Part shown: piece by piece, positions 1 to 9,136 of the stretch | Layout of the letters: each line of letters opens with the position of its first letter | Position numbering within the stretch: position 1 is the stretch's first letter | Origin: CAVSRC01 sp963750065 | GTDB taxonomy: Bacteria > Pseudomonadota > Alphaproteobacteria > Rhizobiales > Kaistiaceae | Direction of reading: 5' to 3' | Assembly: GCA_963750065.1 (NCBI GenBank) | Contig: CAVVPK010000009.1 | Location: 61,824-125,823 of the forward strand | Length of the DNA: 64,000 nt | Program-made: the position numbers and the translations under genes | The notes under the pieces: generated by a model | What the model was told of the DNA's origin: nothing | What the model saw: the letters and a program-made list of their open reading frames with translations, nothing else | Databases searched by the model: none

Positions 1-1159
1 CCGTGCGCTTGGCGTTCGGCATGTAGGGCCGCTGCACCGGCATCGCCCAGATCTTCATCTCCAGGTTCTTGACGCCCGCCTCGGCCAGCATCTTCTTGGC
101 CGCTTCCGGATCGTAGGGATCGTCCTTCACGTCCTTGTTCCACGACCACATGGTCGGCGGGATCGGATTGATCGCGGCCGTGCCGGTGCCCTGGTAGACG
201 GCGTCGATGATCGCCTGCTTGTTGATCGCCATGTTCAGCGCCTTGCGCACCTTCGGGTTGTCGAAGGGCTTCTGCGTCGTGTTGTAGGCGAGATAGGCGA
301 CGTTGAGGCCGGCCTGCTGCATGACCGTCAGGCTCGGGTCGCTCTTCAGCGAGCCGATGTCGGCCGGGTTCGGATAGGCCATGATCTGGCATTCACCGGC
401 CTTCAGCTTCTGCAAGCGCACAGAGGCGTCGGGTGTGATGGCGAAGACCAGGTCGTCGATCTTCTGCTTGCCGTCCCAGTAGTCCGGGTTCGCCTTGTAG
501 CGGATGACCGCGTCCTTCTGATAGGCGACGAAGGTGAACGGACCGGTGCCGACCGGCTCCTGATTCAGCAGCTCGGGATGCCCCCCGGCGAGCAGCTTAT
601 CGGCGTATTCCTTCGACATGATCGAGCCGAAATCCATGGCCAGATCGGCGACGAACGGCGCATTCGGCGCGTTCAGCGTGAACTTCACCGTATAGTCGTC
701 GACCTTCTCGATGCTCTTGATGGCATCCGGCATGCCCATGCCGACGAAGTAGTCGTACTGACCGCCAGCATAGTCGTAGTAGGCGTTCTTCTTGTCGAGC
801 ATGCGCTCGAAGGTGAAGACGACGTCGTCGGCGTTGAAGTCGCGCGTCGGGGTGAAGAAGTCGGTGGTCTGGAACTTCACGCCTTGGCGCAGGTGGAAGG
901 TGTAGACCAGCCCGTCGGACGAGACATCCCACTTCTCGGCCAGGCCGGGAATGACGTCGGTCGTGCCGCGATCGAATTCGACGAGCCGGTTGTAGATCGG
1001 CTTCGACGAAGCGTCGAACGTCGTACCTGACGTATAGAGACCCGGGTCGAAACCTTCCGGGCTGCCTTCCGAACAATAGACAAGCGTTTTGGCGTTCGCG
1101 ACGCCGGCGAAGCCGGCAGCGAACGCGGTCACCAAGAGCAACTTGGTCACGTGTTTCAT
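1..1159 (-). CDS. ABC transporter substrate-binding protein, dipeptide/oligopeptide type (partial)
   Basis: Periplasmic solute-binding protein of the SBP_bac_5 (DppA/OppA) family, which delivers peptides or similar solutes to an inner-membrane ABC importer. The gene starts at ATG 1159 after a good AGGAGGG ribosome site, and the reading frame stays open to the left edge, so about 386 N-terminal residues are visible out of roughly 530 in the family. A signal peptide (MKHVTKLLLVTAFAAG...ANA) is followed by the family hallmark GFDP, and then by PVGTGPF and NPDYWDGK. A paralogue lies immediately upstream on the same strand (1371-2961). Both share the string AYNTTQKPFDNPKVR, so they are a tandem duplication. 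Transported substrate unknown; the permease and ATPase genes would be expected beyond the left edge. Confidence 0.93.
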   Translation of the reverse strand, partial: MKHVTKLLLVTAFAAGFAGVANAKTLVYCSEGSPEGFDPGLYTSGTTFDASSKPIYNRLVEFDRGTTDVIPGLAEKWDVSSDGLVYTFHLRQGVKFQTTDFFTPTRDFNADDVVFTFERMLDKKNAYYDYAGGQYDYFVGMGMPDAIKSIEKVDDYTVKFTLNAPNAPFVADLAMDFGSIMSKEYADKLLAGGHPELLNQEPVGTGPFTFVAYQKDAVIRYKANPDYWDGKQKIDDLVFAITPDASVRLQKLKAGECQIMAYPNPADIGSLKSDPSLTVMQQAGLNVAYLAYNTTQKPFDNPKVRKALNMAINKQAIIDAVYQGTGTAAINPIPPTMWSWNKDVKDDPYDPEAAKKMLAEAGVKNLEMKIWAMPVQRPYMPNAKRT

Positions 1160-1243
1160 TATTCTGTCCCTCCTGAGAGCCGCAATAGGCGGCACTGAGC
1201 AGTCCCGATCCGGGCCTCGACTTTTGCGATGGTCCCGAAAGGG

Positions 1244-1253
1244 TTAGCGCTAA
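1244..1253. promoter_or_regulatory. Palindrome TTAGCGCTAA, LacI-family-like operator
   Basis: A perfect 10-bp palindrome with a central AGCGCT lies about 85 bp upstream of the first binding-protein gene. LacI/GalR-family operators often have this CG-centred form. No LacI-type regulator is in the window, so the assignment rests on form alone. Confidence 0.3.
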
Positions 1254-1370
1254 TCGAGCCGACGCGCGCCGCGATTGCAAGGGGGCGTGCGCGTGAAAAT
1301 GCGGCCGTCCGTCTGACTTAATAGAAAGTCATTATTTATCAAAAGCTTAGCAAAACCCCGCCAACCGCGG

Positions 1371-2961
1371 CTATTCGACATCGACGCCTTCGAAATCGTG
1401 ATGCCCGAGCGGATCGACCACATAATTCTTGACAGACTTGGCAACCGGCACGCTGACCTTGGTGTGGGCGATGGTCAGCCACGGCGCTTCGTCGGCGAAT
1501 ATGTGCTGCGCCGTCTCATAAAGTTTCACCCGCTCGCCGGGATCGGCCACCTTGCGCGCGTCGAGCACCGCCTTGTCGAAGTCGCTGTTGCACCACTCGG
1601 CGCGATTGGAGATGCCCACCGCATCGCAACCGAGAAGAGCGCCGAGGAAATTGTCGGGATCGCCGTTGTCGCTCACCCAGCCGAACAGCACCGCGCCATC
1701 ATGCTCGGGCTCGGCCGTCTTCTTGATGAAGGCGCCGAGATCGTCGCTGACGATGTCGGCCGTGACCCCGACCTTGCCGAGGTCCGCCTTGATCATCTCC
1801 GCCATGCGCCTGGGGTCCGGGTCGTAGGCGCGGCCGACCGGAGGCACCCAGATCTTCATCTTCAGATCCTTGACGCCGGCGTCCGCCAGCGCCGCCTTGG
1901 CGGCTTCCGGATCGGCGGCGCCGTCGGCGATGACACCGACATGCGACCACATGCTGGCCGGCAGCGGGCTGTCCGCCACCGAAGCATCGCCACCATAGAT
2001 GGCCTCGACCAGCGCTCGGCGGTCGATCGCCTGGTTCAGCGCCTGGCGCACCTTCGGATTGTCGAACGGTTTCTGCGTCGTGTTGTAGGCGAGATAGGCG
2101 ACGTCGGTCGCCTGGGTCTGCATGACGTTGATGTCCGGATCGTCCTTCAGCCTGGCAACGATCGCAGGCGTCGGGTCGGCCATCACCTGGCATTTGCCGG
2201 CGGTCATCATCCTGCCGCGGGCGAGCGGATCGGGATTGATGAGGAAGGACAGGCGGTCGATCGCCGGCTTGCCGCGCCAGTAGTCCGGATTGGCGCGGTA
2301 ATTGATGCGCACGTCGGGCTGATAGCCGACGAACTGGAACGGCCCGGTGCCGATCGGCAGCCGGTCGAGGTCCTGCGGCTTCTTCGCCTTGAGCAGTTGG
2401 GTGGCGTATTCCTCCGACAGGATCGAGGCGAAATCCATCGCCAGGTCGCCGAGGATCGCCGGATACGGGCGCGCCAGCTTGATCTGCACCGTCTGCTCGT
2501 CGACCTTGGTGACCGAGTTCGATCAGCGCCGGCATCGCCATGCCGTCGAAGTAGGGCCAGATGCCGCCGGCATAATCGTAATAGGGATCCTTGCGGTCCA
2601 TCTGCCGTCGGAGACTGAACACGACGTCGTCGGCGTTGAGGTCGCGGCTCGGCGTGAAGAAGTAGGTCGTATGGAACTTGACGCCCGGGCGCAGATGGAA
2701 GGTGTATTCGCGCCCGTTCTCGGACACGTCCCAGCCTTCCGCCAGCCCCGGCACGGGCCGGGTGGTGCCGGGGGCGAACTCGACCAGCCGGTTGTAGAGC
2801 GCCTGCGAGGAGGCATCGAAGGTCGCGCCGGTGATATGCGGCGCCGGGTCGAAGCCCTCGGGATTCTGGGCCGCGCAGAAGGCGAGGTCCTTGGCATGAG
2901 CGGCCATGGCCGCGCCGGCGACGAGCATCGCCGCCGTCAGGATCAACGTCACAGGTTTCAT
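1371..2961 (-). pseudogene. Second dipeptide-type ABC substrate-binding protein, frameshifted
   Basis: SBP_bac_5 family protein, paralogous to the gene at 1-1159. ATG 2961 opens a signal peptide (MKPVTLILTAAMLVAGAAMA) and the frame runs through GFDP to MAMPALIE near 2520. It then continues in another frame with SVTKVDEQTVQIKL and on to the stop at 1371 (ending HHDFEGVDVE). Removing one T from 2518-2519 joins both parts into one continuous protein of about 530 residues, the normal family length. The two halves align end to end with the neighbouring paralogue, so nothing else is lost. The extra base turns a GAGTC into GAGTTC. It may be a sequencing error rather than true decay; if real, the protein is dead. 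It probably fed the same importer as its neighbour. Confidence 0.85.
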
Positions 2962-3073
2962 CGGAATCTGATCGTTCACTGGCAGGGTTGAGCGGCCGGT
3001 TCGCACCTATCGGGGGGCGCAACATTGCACAAAACCGGCCAGCGACAAAATCGCGCGGCAGAGGCGTTGGCGC

Positions 3074-3823
3074 CTACCGGCCTCCGGTCACATCGAACAG
3101 CGCTCCATTGACGTAGGAGGACGCATCCGAAAGCAGCCAGACGATTGCCTCGGCGACTTCCTCGGCGCGGCCGGCGCGGCCGAGCGGCGTCGTCGCGCCC
3201 AGCTGTTCGGCGCGGCCCGGCTGCCCGCCGCGGGCGTGAATCTCGGTGTCGATCAGCCCCGGCCTGACGGCGTTGACGCGCACGCCGAAGGGCCCGCATT
3301 CCTTGGACAGGCCGATGGTCAGCGTATCGAGAGCGCCCTTGCTGGCGGCATAGTCGACATATTCGTTGGCGCCGCCGAGGCGCGCCGCCGCCGACGAGAC
3401 ATTGACGATCGAGCCGCCCGTGCCGCCGCGGTCGGTGGCCATGCGGCGAACGCCCTCGCGCGCCACCAGCATGGCACCGAGCAGGTTGATCGCAATCACC
3501 ATCATCAGCCGCTCGGTCGAAAGATCGGCGAACGGGCCCGGCGGTCCCAGAACCACGCCGGCATTGTTGACCACGCCGCCGATGGGCCCGAACGCCTCGG
3601 TCGTGGCGTCGAACAGGCGGATGACATCCTCCTCTTTGGCGACATCGCCCCTGACCGCGAGCACCTTGCCGCCGGCCGCTTCCGCTGCTGCAACGGACTC
3701 CTCGGCCGCCTTGTCGTTCGACAGGTAGCTGAAGCCGACCGACCAGCCGCGCGCCGCAGCCAGCAGCACCGTGGCGGCGCCGATGCCCCGGCTGCCGCCA
3801 GTCACGACAATGGTCTTGCTCAT
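3074..3823 (-). CDS. SDR family NAD(P)-dependent oxidoreductase
   Basis: Classical short-chain dehydrogenase/reductase of 249 residues. The cofactor motif TGGSRGIG is near residues 8-15, NNAG follows near 88-91, the catalytic Ser lies in NVSSAAA, and YAASK is the catalytic Tyr/Lys pair. The end, VTGGR, is typical. Start chosen at ATG 3823 (MSKTIVV) because GGGAG sits at proper distance; an in-frame ATG six bases upstream (3829) lies too close to that site. It follows the FAD oxidase gene by 76 bp on the same strand and is probably co-transcribed with it and the creatininase-family gene. Substrate unknown. Confidence 0.9.
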   Translation of the reverse strand: MSKTIVVTGGSRGIGAATVLLAAARGWSVGFSYLSNDKAAEESVAAAEAAGGKVLAVRGDVAKEEDVIRLFDATTEAFGPIGGVVNNAGVVLGPPGPFADLSTERLMMVIAINLLGAMLVAREGVRRMATDRGGTGGSIVNVSSAAARLGGANEYVDYAASKGALDTLTIGLSKECGPFGVRVNAVRPGLIDTEIHARGGQPGRAEQLGATTPLGRAGRAEEVAEAIVWLLSDASSYVNGALFDVTGGR

Positions 3824-3899
3824 GGCCATTCTCCCATTCGGCTTTTACTGAGCTTCCATCGGGCGCCGGCCAAGAGCAACCACCGGCAACGCAACGCCG

Positions 3900-5289
3900 C
3901 TATGCCGGCGGCCAATCCCTCAGTTTTCCCGGGTTCATCAGCCCATGCGGATCGGCGAGACTTCTTGAACTCCGGCTGCGGTGCGTCGGTGCGTTTCCAT
4001 CCGGCATTATCGAGCACATAGCTGTGCGGATTGGAGACCGCGCCGCCGAGCGCCTCGACCTGGCGGATCACTTCGTCGAGCCGCACCTGCGAGCGATAGC
4101 GCAGGATCGGCAGGCTCGACACGAAGACGCGGCCCCCGCGGCGCTGGTATTCGAGATGGAGCAGCAATTCGTCGGCAAATGCCCGCTCCATCGCGACGGC
4201 CGTCTCCACTTCGCGCCCTTCTGGCAGGCGAATCTGCAGATAGGTGACGGTCGGATCGACCTTGAGCGCGTGTAGCGTGGTGTGGTTCCAGGTGTATTCG
4301 TAAAGCGGCGGCATCGCCCCCTTGCCGTCGAAGGCGGCTTCCTCCGCCGCACGGGCGTCGCGCTCATAGACGACGGCCCCGCCATGGTCGGCAGCCATCT
4401 CCGCCAAAGCCGGCCCCTGGGCTTCGGCCATCATGACGATCGCCATGGCTTGGCCGGCCGGCACCAATGGCGCCAGCCGCTTGAGCATCGGCGGAATCTG
4501 GGGCGCGAATACGCCGATCTCCTTCTTGGCGATGCCTTCAGCCGCGGCCAGCGCGTAGCCGAATTTCGCCGCCGCGCCGAGCGTCGGGAAGGCGACGACG
4601 CGCTCCGCCCATGGCTGCCACGGCGCCAGCGGCACCGCGACCTCGGTGATGATGCCGTTGACGCCATAGGCGTGCAGCACCTTGAGGATGTCGCGGCCGG
4701 CAAGTTCGATGATGCGTGGCGTCGCCTCCACCGTCACCACCTCGACGGCGGTGACCGCGCCGGGATCGGCGATCTGGCCCCAGGTGCACGAGCCGCAGCC
4801 GGCGGCCCCGCCGGCAATGAAGCCGCCGATGGTCGCTTGGCGGCGCGTCGACGGGTGGAAGCGCAGCTCCCACCGGCCTTCCGCGCCATGCGCGTCGCGC
4901 AGCCCCCGGTCGATGTCGATGAGCCGCGCACCGGCCGCGAAGCGCCCCGCCCCGGGCGTGACCTTGATGATGCGGTCGAGGCCGGTCATGTCGAGCACGA
5001 CACCGCCGTTGAGCGGCACCGCCTGACCGTAATTGCCGGTGCCGCCGCCGCGCACGGTGAGCGGCACGCGATGGCGCGCCGCGGCGGCGGCAATGCGGAT
5101 CACCGCGTCCTTGTCGCGCGGTGCCGCGACCAGATCGGCACGCTTGTCGTCAAGCAGGGGCTTCAGGATCGGCGAGAACCAGAAGAAGTCGCGGCTCTTG
5201 AGCTTCAGCGTCGCCGCGTCGTCGGCCATCGCGATGCCGGCAAGTTCGGCCTTCAGCGCCGCCAGACCCGCCGCCGTCACGGCGTCCAC
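3900..5289 (-). CDS. FAD-binding oxidase, GlcD-like, with C-terminal frameshift
   Basis: FAD-linked oxidoreductase of the PCMH/GlcD class. The FAD-binding motif RGGGTGNYGQAVPLNGG, the second FAD segment HPSTRRQATIGGFIAGG and the string YGVNGIITEVAVPL are all visible. It is a clear paralogue of the gene at 16018-17436 (shared KSRDF.W.SP, TGNYGQA.PL.GGVVL, NHTTL.AL.VDPT). As sequenced, the frame leaves the alignment after PEFKK and runs on to 3820. Removing one T from 3962-3963 restores LADPHGLMNPGK, which matches the paralogue's ADPRGLLNPGK, and a stop at 3900. Start probably GTG 5289 (or GTG 5280), overlapping the end of the creatininase-family gene by 13 bases. The substrate is unknown; a 2-hydroxyacid or a heterocycle are possible. 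Confidence 0.85.
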
Positions 5290-6074
5290 AGGCGCTTGGT
5301 GTCGAAGCCGTCGACGTCGCGGCATAGCTCGACGAAGGCCGCCGCCTGATGATCGACCACCGCCTTGCCCTTCCCGGCCGTGGCGGCGGCAGCATTGCCA
5401 AGCGCACCTTCCGGATTCAGATCCTGCGCCTTCCAGCCGAACTGCACCGGCCCGTGGCCGCGCAGATACTTGAACTCGTCGATGAAGGCGAGCTGGCTGG
5501 AGCGGAAATCCTTGGCCTTCTCCATGCGCACCAGGTCGGCGCGCAGGTGCAGCATCATCGACGTCTCGACATCGCCGCCGTGAATGCCATAGAGCGATTC
5601 CTCTGGCGCCGTCAGGCCCTCGGGCAGGCCGAAGCGCGACCACGCGGTCGCCACCACCAGCATGTCGTGACGCACGCGCAGTTCGCGCGCCACGATGTCG
5701 ACCATCGGCACGTTGCCGCCGTGCGAATTGACGATGATCAGCTTTTCGATGCCGGCCCGTTTGACGCTGTCGCCGATCTCCAGCCACAGCTTGGTCGTCG
5801 TCTCCCAGCTTCCGGTCACCGTGCCGGGCGACGAGATGTGCTCGTTGGATTTGCCGATCGCCTGAACCGGCAGGAATGTCACCGGCAGGTCGTCAGGCAG
5901 AAGGTCGATCGACCGCCGCACCATGCCTTCCGCGATGCAGGTGTCGGTGCACACCGGCAGATGCGGCCCGTGCTGTTCGATCGCCGCCACCGGCAAGACG
6001 GCGATCCAGCCGGAGGTATCGCTGTCCGCGAAGTCGCGGGTGGTCATTTCGGCCCAGGTGCGCAAGGGAAGCAT
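5277..6074 (-). CDS. Creatininase family protein
   Basis: Member of the creatininase/creatinine amidohydrolase superfamily, metal-dependent enzymes opening cyclic amides (creatinine, formamides, mycofactocin precursors). Family marks are the metal-binding LPVAAIEQHGPHLPVCTD near the N-terminus (E, H and D ligands), NSHGGN and the later HGGDVETS. The length of 265 residues is normal. Start set at ATG 6074 (MLPLRTWAEM), where similarity begins, although the frame is open to 6137. The stop overlaps the start of the FAD oxidase, which suggests translational coupling and a shared pathway. The true substrate cannot be told from the sequence; creatinine itself is only one option. Confidence 0.88.
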   Translation of the reverse strand: MLPLRTWAEMTTRDFADSDTSGWIAVLPVAAIEQHGPHLPVCTDTCIAEGMVRRSIDLLPDDLPVTFLPVQAIGKSNEHISSPGTVTGSWETTTKLWLEIGDSVKRAGIEKLIIVNSHGGNVPMVDIVARELRVRHDMLVVATAWSRFGLPEGLTAPEESLYGIHGGDVETSMMLHLRADLVRMEKAKDFRSSQLAFIDEFKYLRGHGPVQFGWKAQDLNPEGALGNAAAATAGKGKAVVDHQAAAFVELCRDVDGFDTKRLWTP

Positions 6075-6161
6075 GGGAAGGGTTCCAGTCGGCGTGGCGG
6101 GACCGCCATAATGGACGCTCCGCCACCGCTGCCGCAATGGTTCCCTTGGCTGGAATGACCG

Positions 6162-8654
6162 TCAGGCCGCAGACGCCTTGCTGCCCGGCCGCTGCGTCAG
6201 GGCGAGGACGTCTTTGAGCGGCATCGGCCGGCCGGTGAGGAAGCCCTGCACCTCGGTGCAGCCTTCCGCCTTGACCCGGTCGAACTGCTCGCGCGTCTCG
6301 ACGCCTTCGGCGGTGGTGACGATGCCGAGGCTGTCGCACAGGCCAGTGACGGCGCGGATGATCGCCAGCGAGCTGCGGTCGGTGTTGACGTCGGTGATGA
6401 AGCGCCGGTCGATCTTGATTTTGTCGAAGGGGAAGCTCTGCAGGTAGCTCAGCGACGAATAGCCGGTGCCGAAATCGTCCATCGAAATGTGCACGCCCAT
6501 GGCGCGCAGCCGGTGCAGGGACGTCAGCGTCGCCTCGCTGTCGGCGAGCAGCGTCGACTCGGTGATCTCGAGCTCGAGCCGGCTGGCCGCTAGCCCCGAG
6601 CCGGCCAGCGCCGCTATCACCGACTGCATCAGGTGGGCGCTACGGAACTGCGCCGGCGAAAGGTTGACCGCCACCTTTATTGGCGAGGGCCACTTCACCG
6701 CGTCGCGGCAGGCCTGTTTCAGCACCCATTCGCCGATCGGCACGATCAGGCCGGCCTCTTCGGCAAGCGCAATGAACTCGTCCGGCTGGACGATGCCTCG
6801 CTCCGGGTGGAACCAGCGGATGAGCGCCTCGAACCCGGTGATCGCATTGGTCTCCAGGTTGAATTGCGGCTGATAGAACAGCTCGAACTGTTCCATCTCG
6901 ATGGCGCGGCGTAGGTCGAGTTCGAGCGCCCGCCGCGTCTGCATCTGGGCGTCCATGCCGCGCTCAAAGAAGCGGTAGATGCCGCGCCCGTCGGCCTTGG
7001 CGCGATGCAGCGCCATATCGGCGGCCTTGGCCAGATTGGCGGCCTCCGTGCCGTCGCCCGGCGCCAGGGCGATGCCGACACTTATGCCGGCGATGACCTG
7101 GTGGCCGCCCAGCAGGTAGGGCTCTGCGACGGCATCGATGACGCGCTGGGCGAGCGAGCGGGCGCCCTGCGGCTGCTCCGCTCCGACCTGCACGATGGCG
7201 AATTCGTCACCGCCCAGACGCGCCACGGTATCACCGTCGCGCACACTGGCTGCCAGGCGCTTGGCGACTGCCTGCAGCAGCGCGTCGCCGACCGGATGTC
7301 CCAACGTATCGTTGGTGCTCTTGAAGTGGTCGAGATCGAGACTGAGGATTGCCACCTGTCCGCTGCGGCCGACACGCACCAGCGCATCCTCGATACGCTC
7401 ACCCAGCAGCATGCGGTTGGGCAGGTCGGTCAGGCCGTCGTGGTAGGTCATATGGGCGACCTTCGCCTCGGCCTTGCGGCGGTCGGTCACGTCCTCATGG
7501 GTCGACACCCAGCCGCCATCCTGCAACGGCTGATAGACCAGGCTGATGATAAGGCCGTCGTGAAACTGGATGATATCCTTGAACTGCTCGCCACGCTCGA
7601 TGATGCGCTTCAAGTAATCGGCGTATTGGTTGCCGTCGCCGCCTGGGAAGTTGCCGGTAAGCAGCCGGTTTTCGACGATCGTCTTGAGCGATGTCCCCGG
7701 CTTGGCCAGTTCCGGCGGCAGACTGTAGATCTCCGCGTAGCGCGCATTGGCGACGATCAGCTTCTGCTCCGCGTCGAACATGACTAGGCCGATCGGCATG
7801 TTGTCGATCGCCGAGTGGAAACGCTGCCGGTCCTGCTCAACTTCGGCAGCCAGCGCACGACCGCGCACAAGGCTCTCGCGATAGCCATTGGCCGCATCGA
7901 TGAGCGCGCCGATTTCGTCGTGGCGCTCGCTTTCCCTGGCGACCATCACCGACGCATCGCCTTCATTCAGCCGGCGCATGGCCTCGCTCACCCGGCGGAT
8001 CGGCGCGCTGATGTTGCTACCGACCCAGAAGATGGCGCCGAAGACGCAACACACCGCGATGGCAATCGCCGCGATCGTCAGCCAGAAGGCCGTCAGGAAC
8101 GTGCCAGCGACGTGCTGCGCGCCTTCGTTGCTTTGCTTGCCGGAATAGGTGATCAGATCGTCGACCCGACGCATCGCATGATCGAGGGACGCGAAGATTT
8201 CCGCCTCCGCACCGGGAGGCCGTGTCGCAATCGCGTCAGATCCGGCATCCGGCATCATCCGCGCCAGTTTGGCTTCGTATTCGCCCCAGACATCGCGCAG
8301 CACCGAATAGAGGAGGCTCTCCTCTGCATCCCCGGGGATGGCTTCGTACATCCGCCAGTCGCGTTCGAGCTTCTGCGATATCGAATTCATCCGGTCGCTG
8401 ACGTGAACGTGCTCTCCCAGCGAGTCCTGGTTCAGAAGGGAACGCGCCAGCAGCCCGTATTCGGCCATCTCCGCTTTGATCTCGCCGAGTATTTCAATGC
8501 GCGGCAGCCAGATGTTGACGATCTGCTTGGCAGACCGGTTGAGGGCCTGGAGATTGTAGATCCCGGCGCCTCCCACCAGAACGATGAGCAACAACGCCAG
8601 CCCGAGGCCTGCGATGAGCTTGGTGCGAATACCGGCGTCGCGGAGCGCGATCAT
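6162..8654 (-). CDS. Membrane-anchored GGDEF-EAL diguanylate cyclase/phosphodiesterase
   Basis: Cyclic-di-GMP turnover protein of 830 residues. Order: TM helix (about 10-32), periplasmic helical sensor (about 33-185), second TM (about 187-211), HAMP, a PAS-like domain (about 270-400), GGDEF and EAL. The active motif GGDEF (residues 481-485) and EAL (609-611, followed by IRW) are both intact, as are the EAL-domain strings ITESTL, MDDFGTGYSSL and KIDRRF. It could therefore both make and degrade c-di-GMP, with the balance set by the sensor. ATG 8654 overlaps the stop of a small upstream membrane ORF (ATGA), which suggests translational coupling. The creatininase-family gene follows on the same strand but is probably unrelated. 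Confidence 0.95.
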   Translation of the reverse strand: MIALRDAGIRTKLIAGLGLALLLIVLVGGAGIYNLQALNRSAKQIVNIWLPRIEILGEIKAEMAEYGLLARSLLNQDSLGEHVHVSDRMNSISQKLERDWRMYEAIPGDAEESLLYSVLRDVWGEYEAKLARMMPDAGSDAIATRPPGAEAEIFASLDHAMRRVDDLITYSGKQSNEGAQHVAGTFLTAFWLTIAAIAIAVCCVFGAIFWVGSNISAPIRRVSEAMRRLNEGDASVMVARESERHDEIGALIDAANGYRESLVRGRALAAEVEQDRQRFHSAIDNMPIGLVMFDAEQKLIVANARYAEIYSLPPELAKPGTSLKTIVENRLLTGNFPGGDGNQYADYLKRIIERGEQFKDIIQFHDGLIISLVYQPLQDGGWVSTHEDVTDRRKAEAKVAHMTYHDGLTDLPNRMLLGERIEDALVRVGRSGQVAILSLDLDHFKSTNDTLGHPVGDALLQAVAKRLAASVRDGDTVARLGGDEFAIVQVGAEQPQGARSLAQRVIDAVAEPYLLGGHQVIAGISVGIALAPGDGTEAANLAKAADMALHRAKADGRGIYRFFERGMDAQMQTRRALELDLRRAIEMEQFELFYQPQFNLETNAITGFEALIRWFHPERGIVQPDEFIALAEEAGLIVPIGEWVLKQACRDAVKWPSPIKVAVNLSPAQFRSAHLMQSVIAALAGSGLAASRLELEITESTLLADSEATLTSLHRLRAMGVHISMDDFGTGYSSLSYLQSFPFDKIKIDRRFITDVNTDRSSLAIIRAVTGLCDSLGIVTTAEGVETREQFDRVKAEGCTEVQGFLTGRPMPLKDVLALTQRPGSKASAA

Positions 8655-8839
8655 CGCGAGCCCCGCAGGTTCTGGACAGCGGCACCGGCAGCATCCTGCG
8701 TGGTGGCGTCACGGCCGTGCCGGCGTGGCCGGGCGCGCACCACAGCGGGCTTGTTCGTCAGCGGCGCGAGCGCCCCGACAAGCAAGGCAAGGGTGAGCGT
8801 GGCGGCAAACGCTGACAAAGGAGTCGTCCACAAATCCAT
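8651..8839 (-). CDS. Small single-pass membrane protein, hypothetical
   Basis: A 62-residue reading frame from ATG 8839 with a weak GAGAAG ribosome site. It holds one hydrophobic stretch (LSAFAATLTLALLVGALAPL) and then a basic, Arg-rich tail. Its TGA overlaps the ATG of the GGDEF-EAL gene (ATGA), so ribosomes could pass straight on. I know no family for it. It could be an accessory membrane peptide of the signalling protein or just a translated leader. The coupling and the membrane segment are the only evidence that it is real. Confidence 0.45.
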   Translation of the reverse strand: MDLWTTPLSAFAATLTLALLVGALAPLTNKPAVVRARPRRHGRDATTQDAAGAAVQNLRGSR

Positions 8840-9136
8840 CGTGCTTCTCGCGACCGGACGCCCCCGCAAACGGGGCCGCCGGTAATGGCACTTCATGAAA
8901 TATCAGCCCGCAAGAATTAAGGTCGTCATAATGGAAAAGTTACAGAAAGCGGCTTGATCCAACGCAAGCGGCCAGAAGACGCACTGTTCTGCGGATGAAT
9001 ACTTGTATTCCGAATGGCGTTGTTCATAAATCGGAAAGCATAATTTCCGTTGACAAGGCGGTGCCGGCCGGTCGCCGGTGGGCGCTCCTGCCGGGCACAA
9101 CCGCGTCGCGCGAATGACGCACCCCGCTCGGTTGCT
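8840..9136. other. Intergenic region, probable promoter of the GGDEF-EAL unit
   Basis: About 300 bp without a convincing gene. It is clearly richer in A and T than its surroundings (around 8915-9055), as expected for a promoter serving the minus-strand small ORF and GGDEF-EAL gene. I see no clear operator or terminator. Confidence 0.4.

Noticed and set aside
3820..5787. 655-residue protein containing the FAD oxidase
   Set aside because: Its first 165 residues are a shadow of the creatininase gene and the last 45 follow a frame break; the oxidase itself is 5289-3900.
8903..9100. 65-residue minus-strand frame in the GGDEF upstream gap
   Set aside because: No ribosome site, no domain, and the region reads as a promoter.
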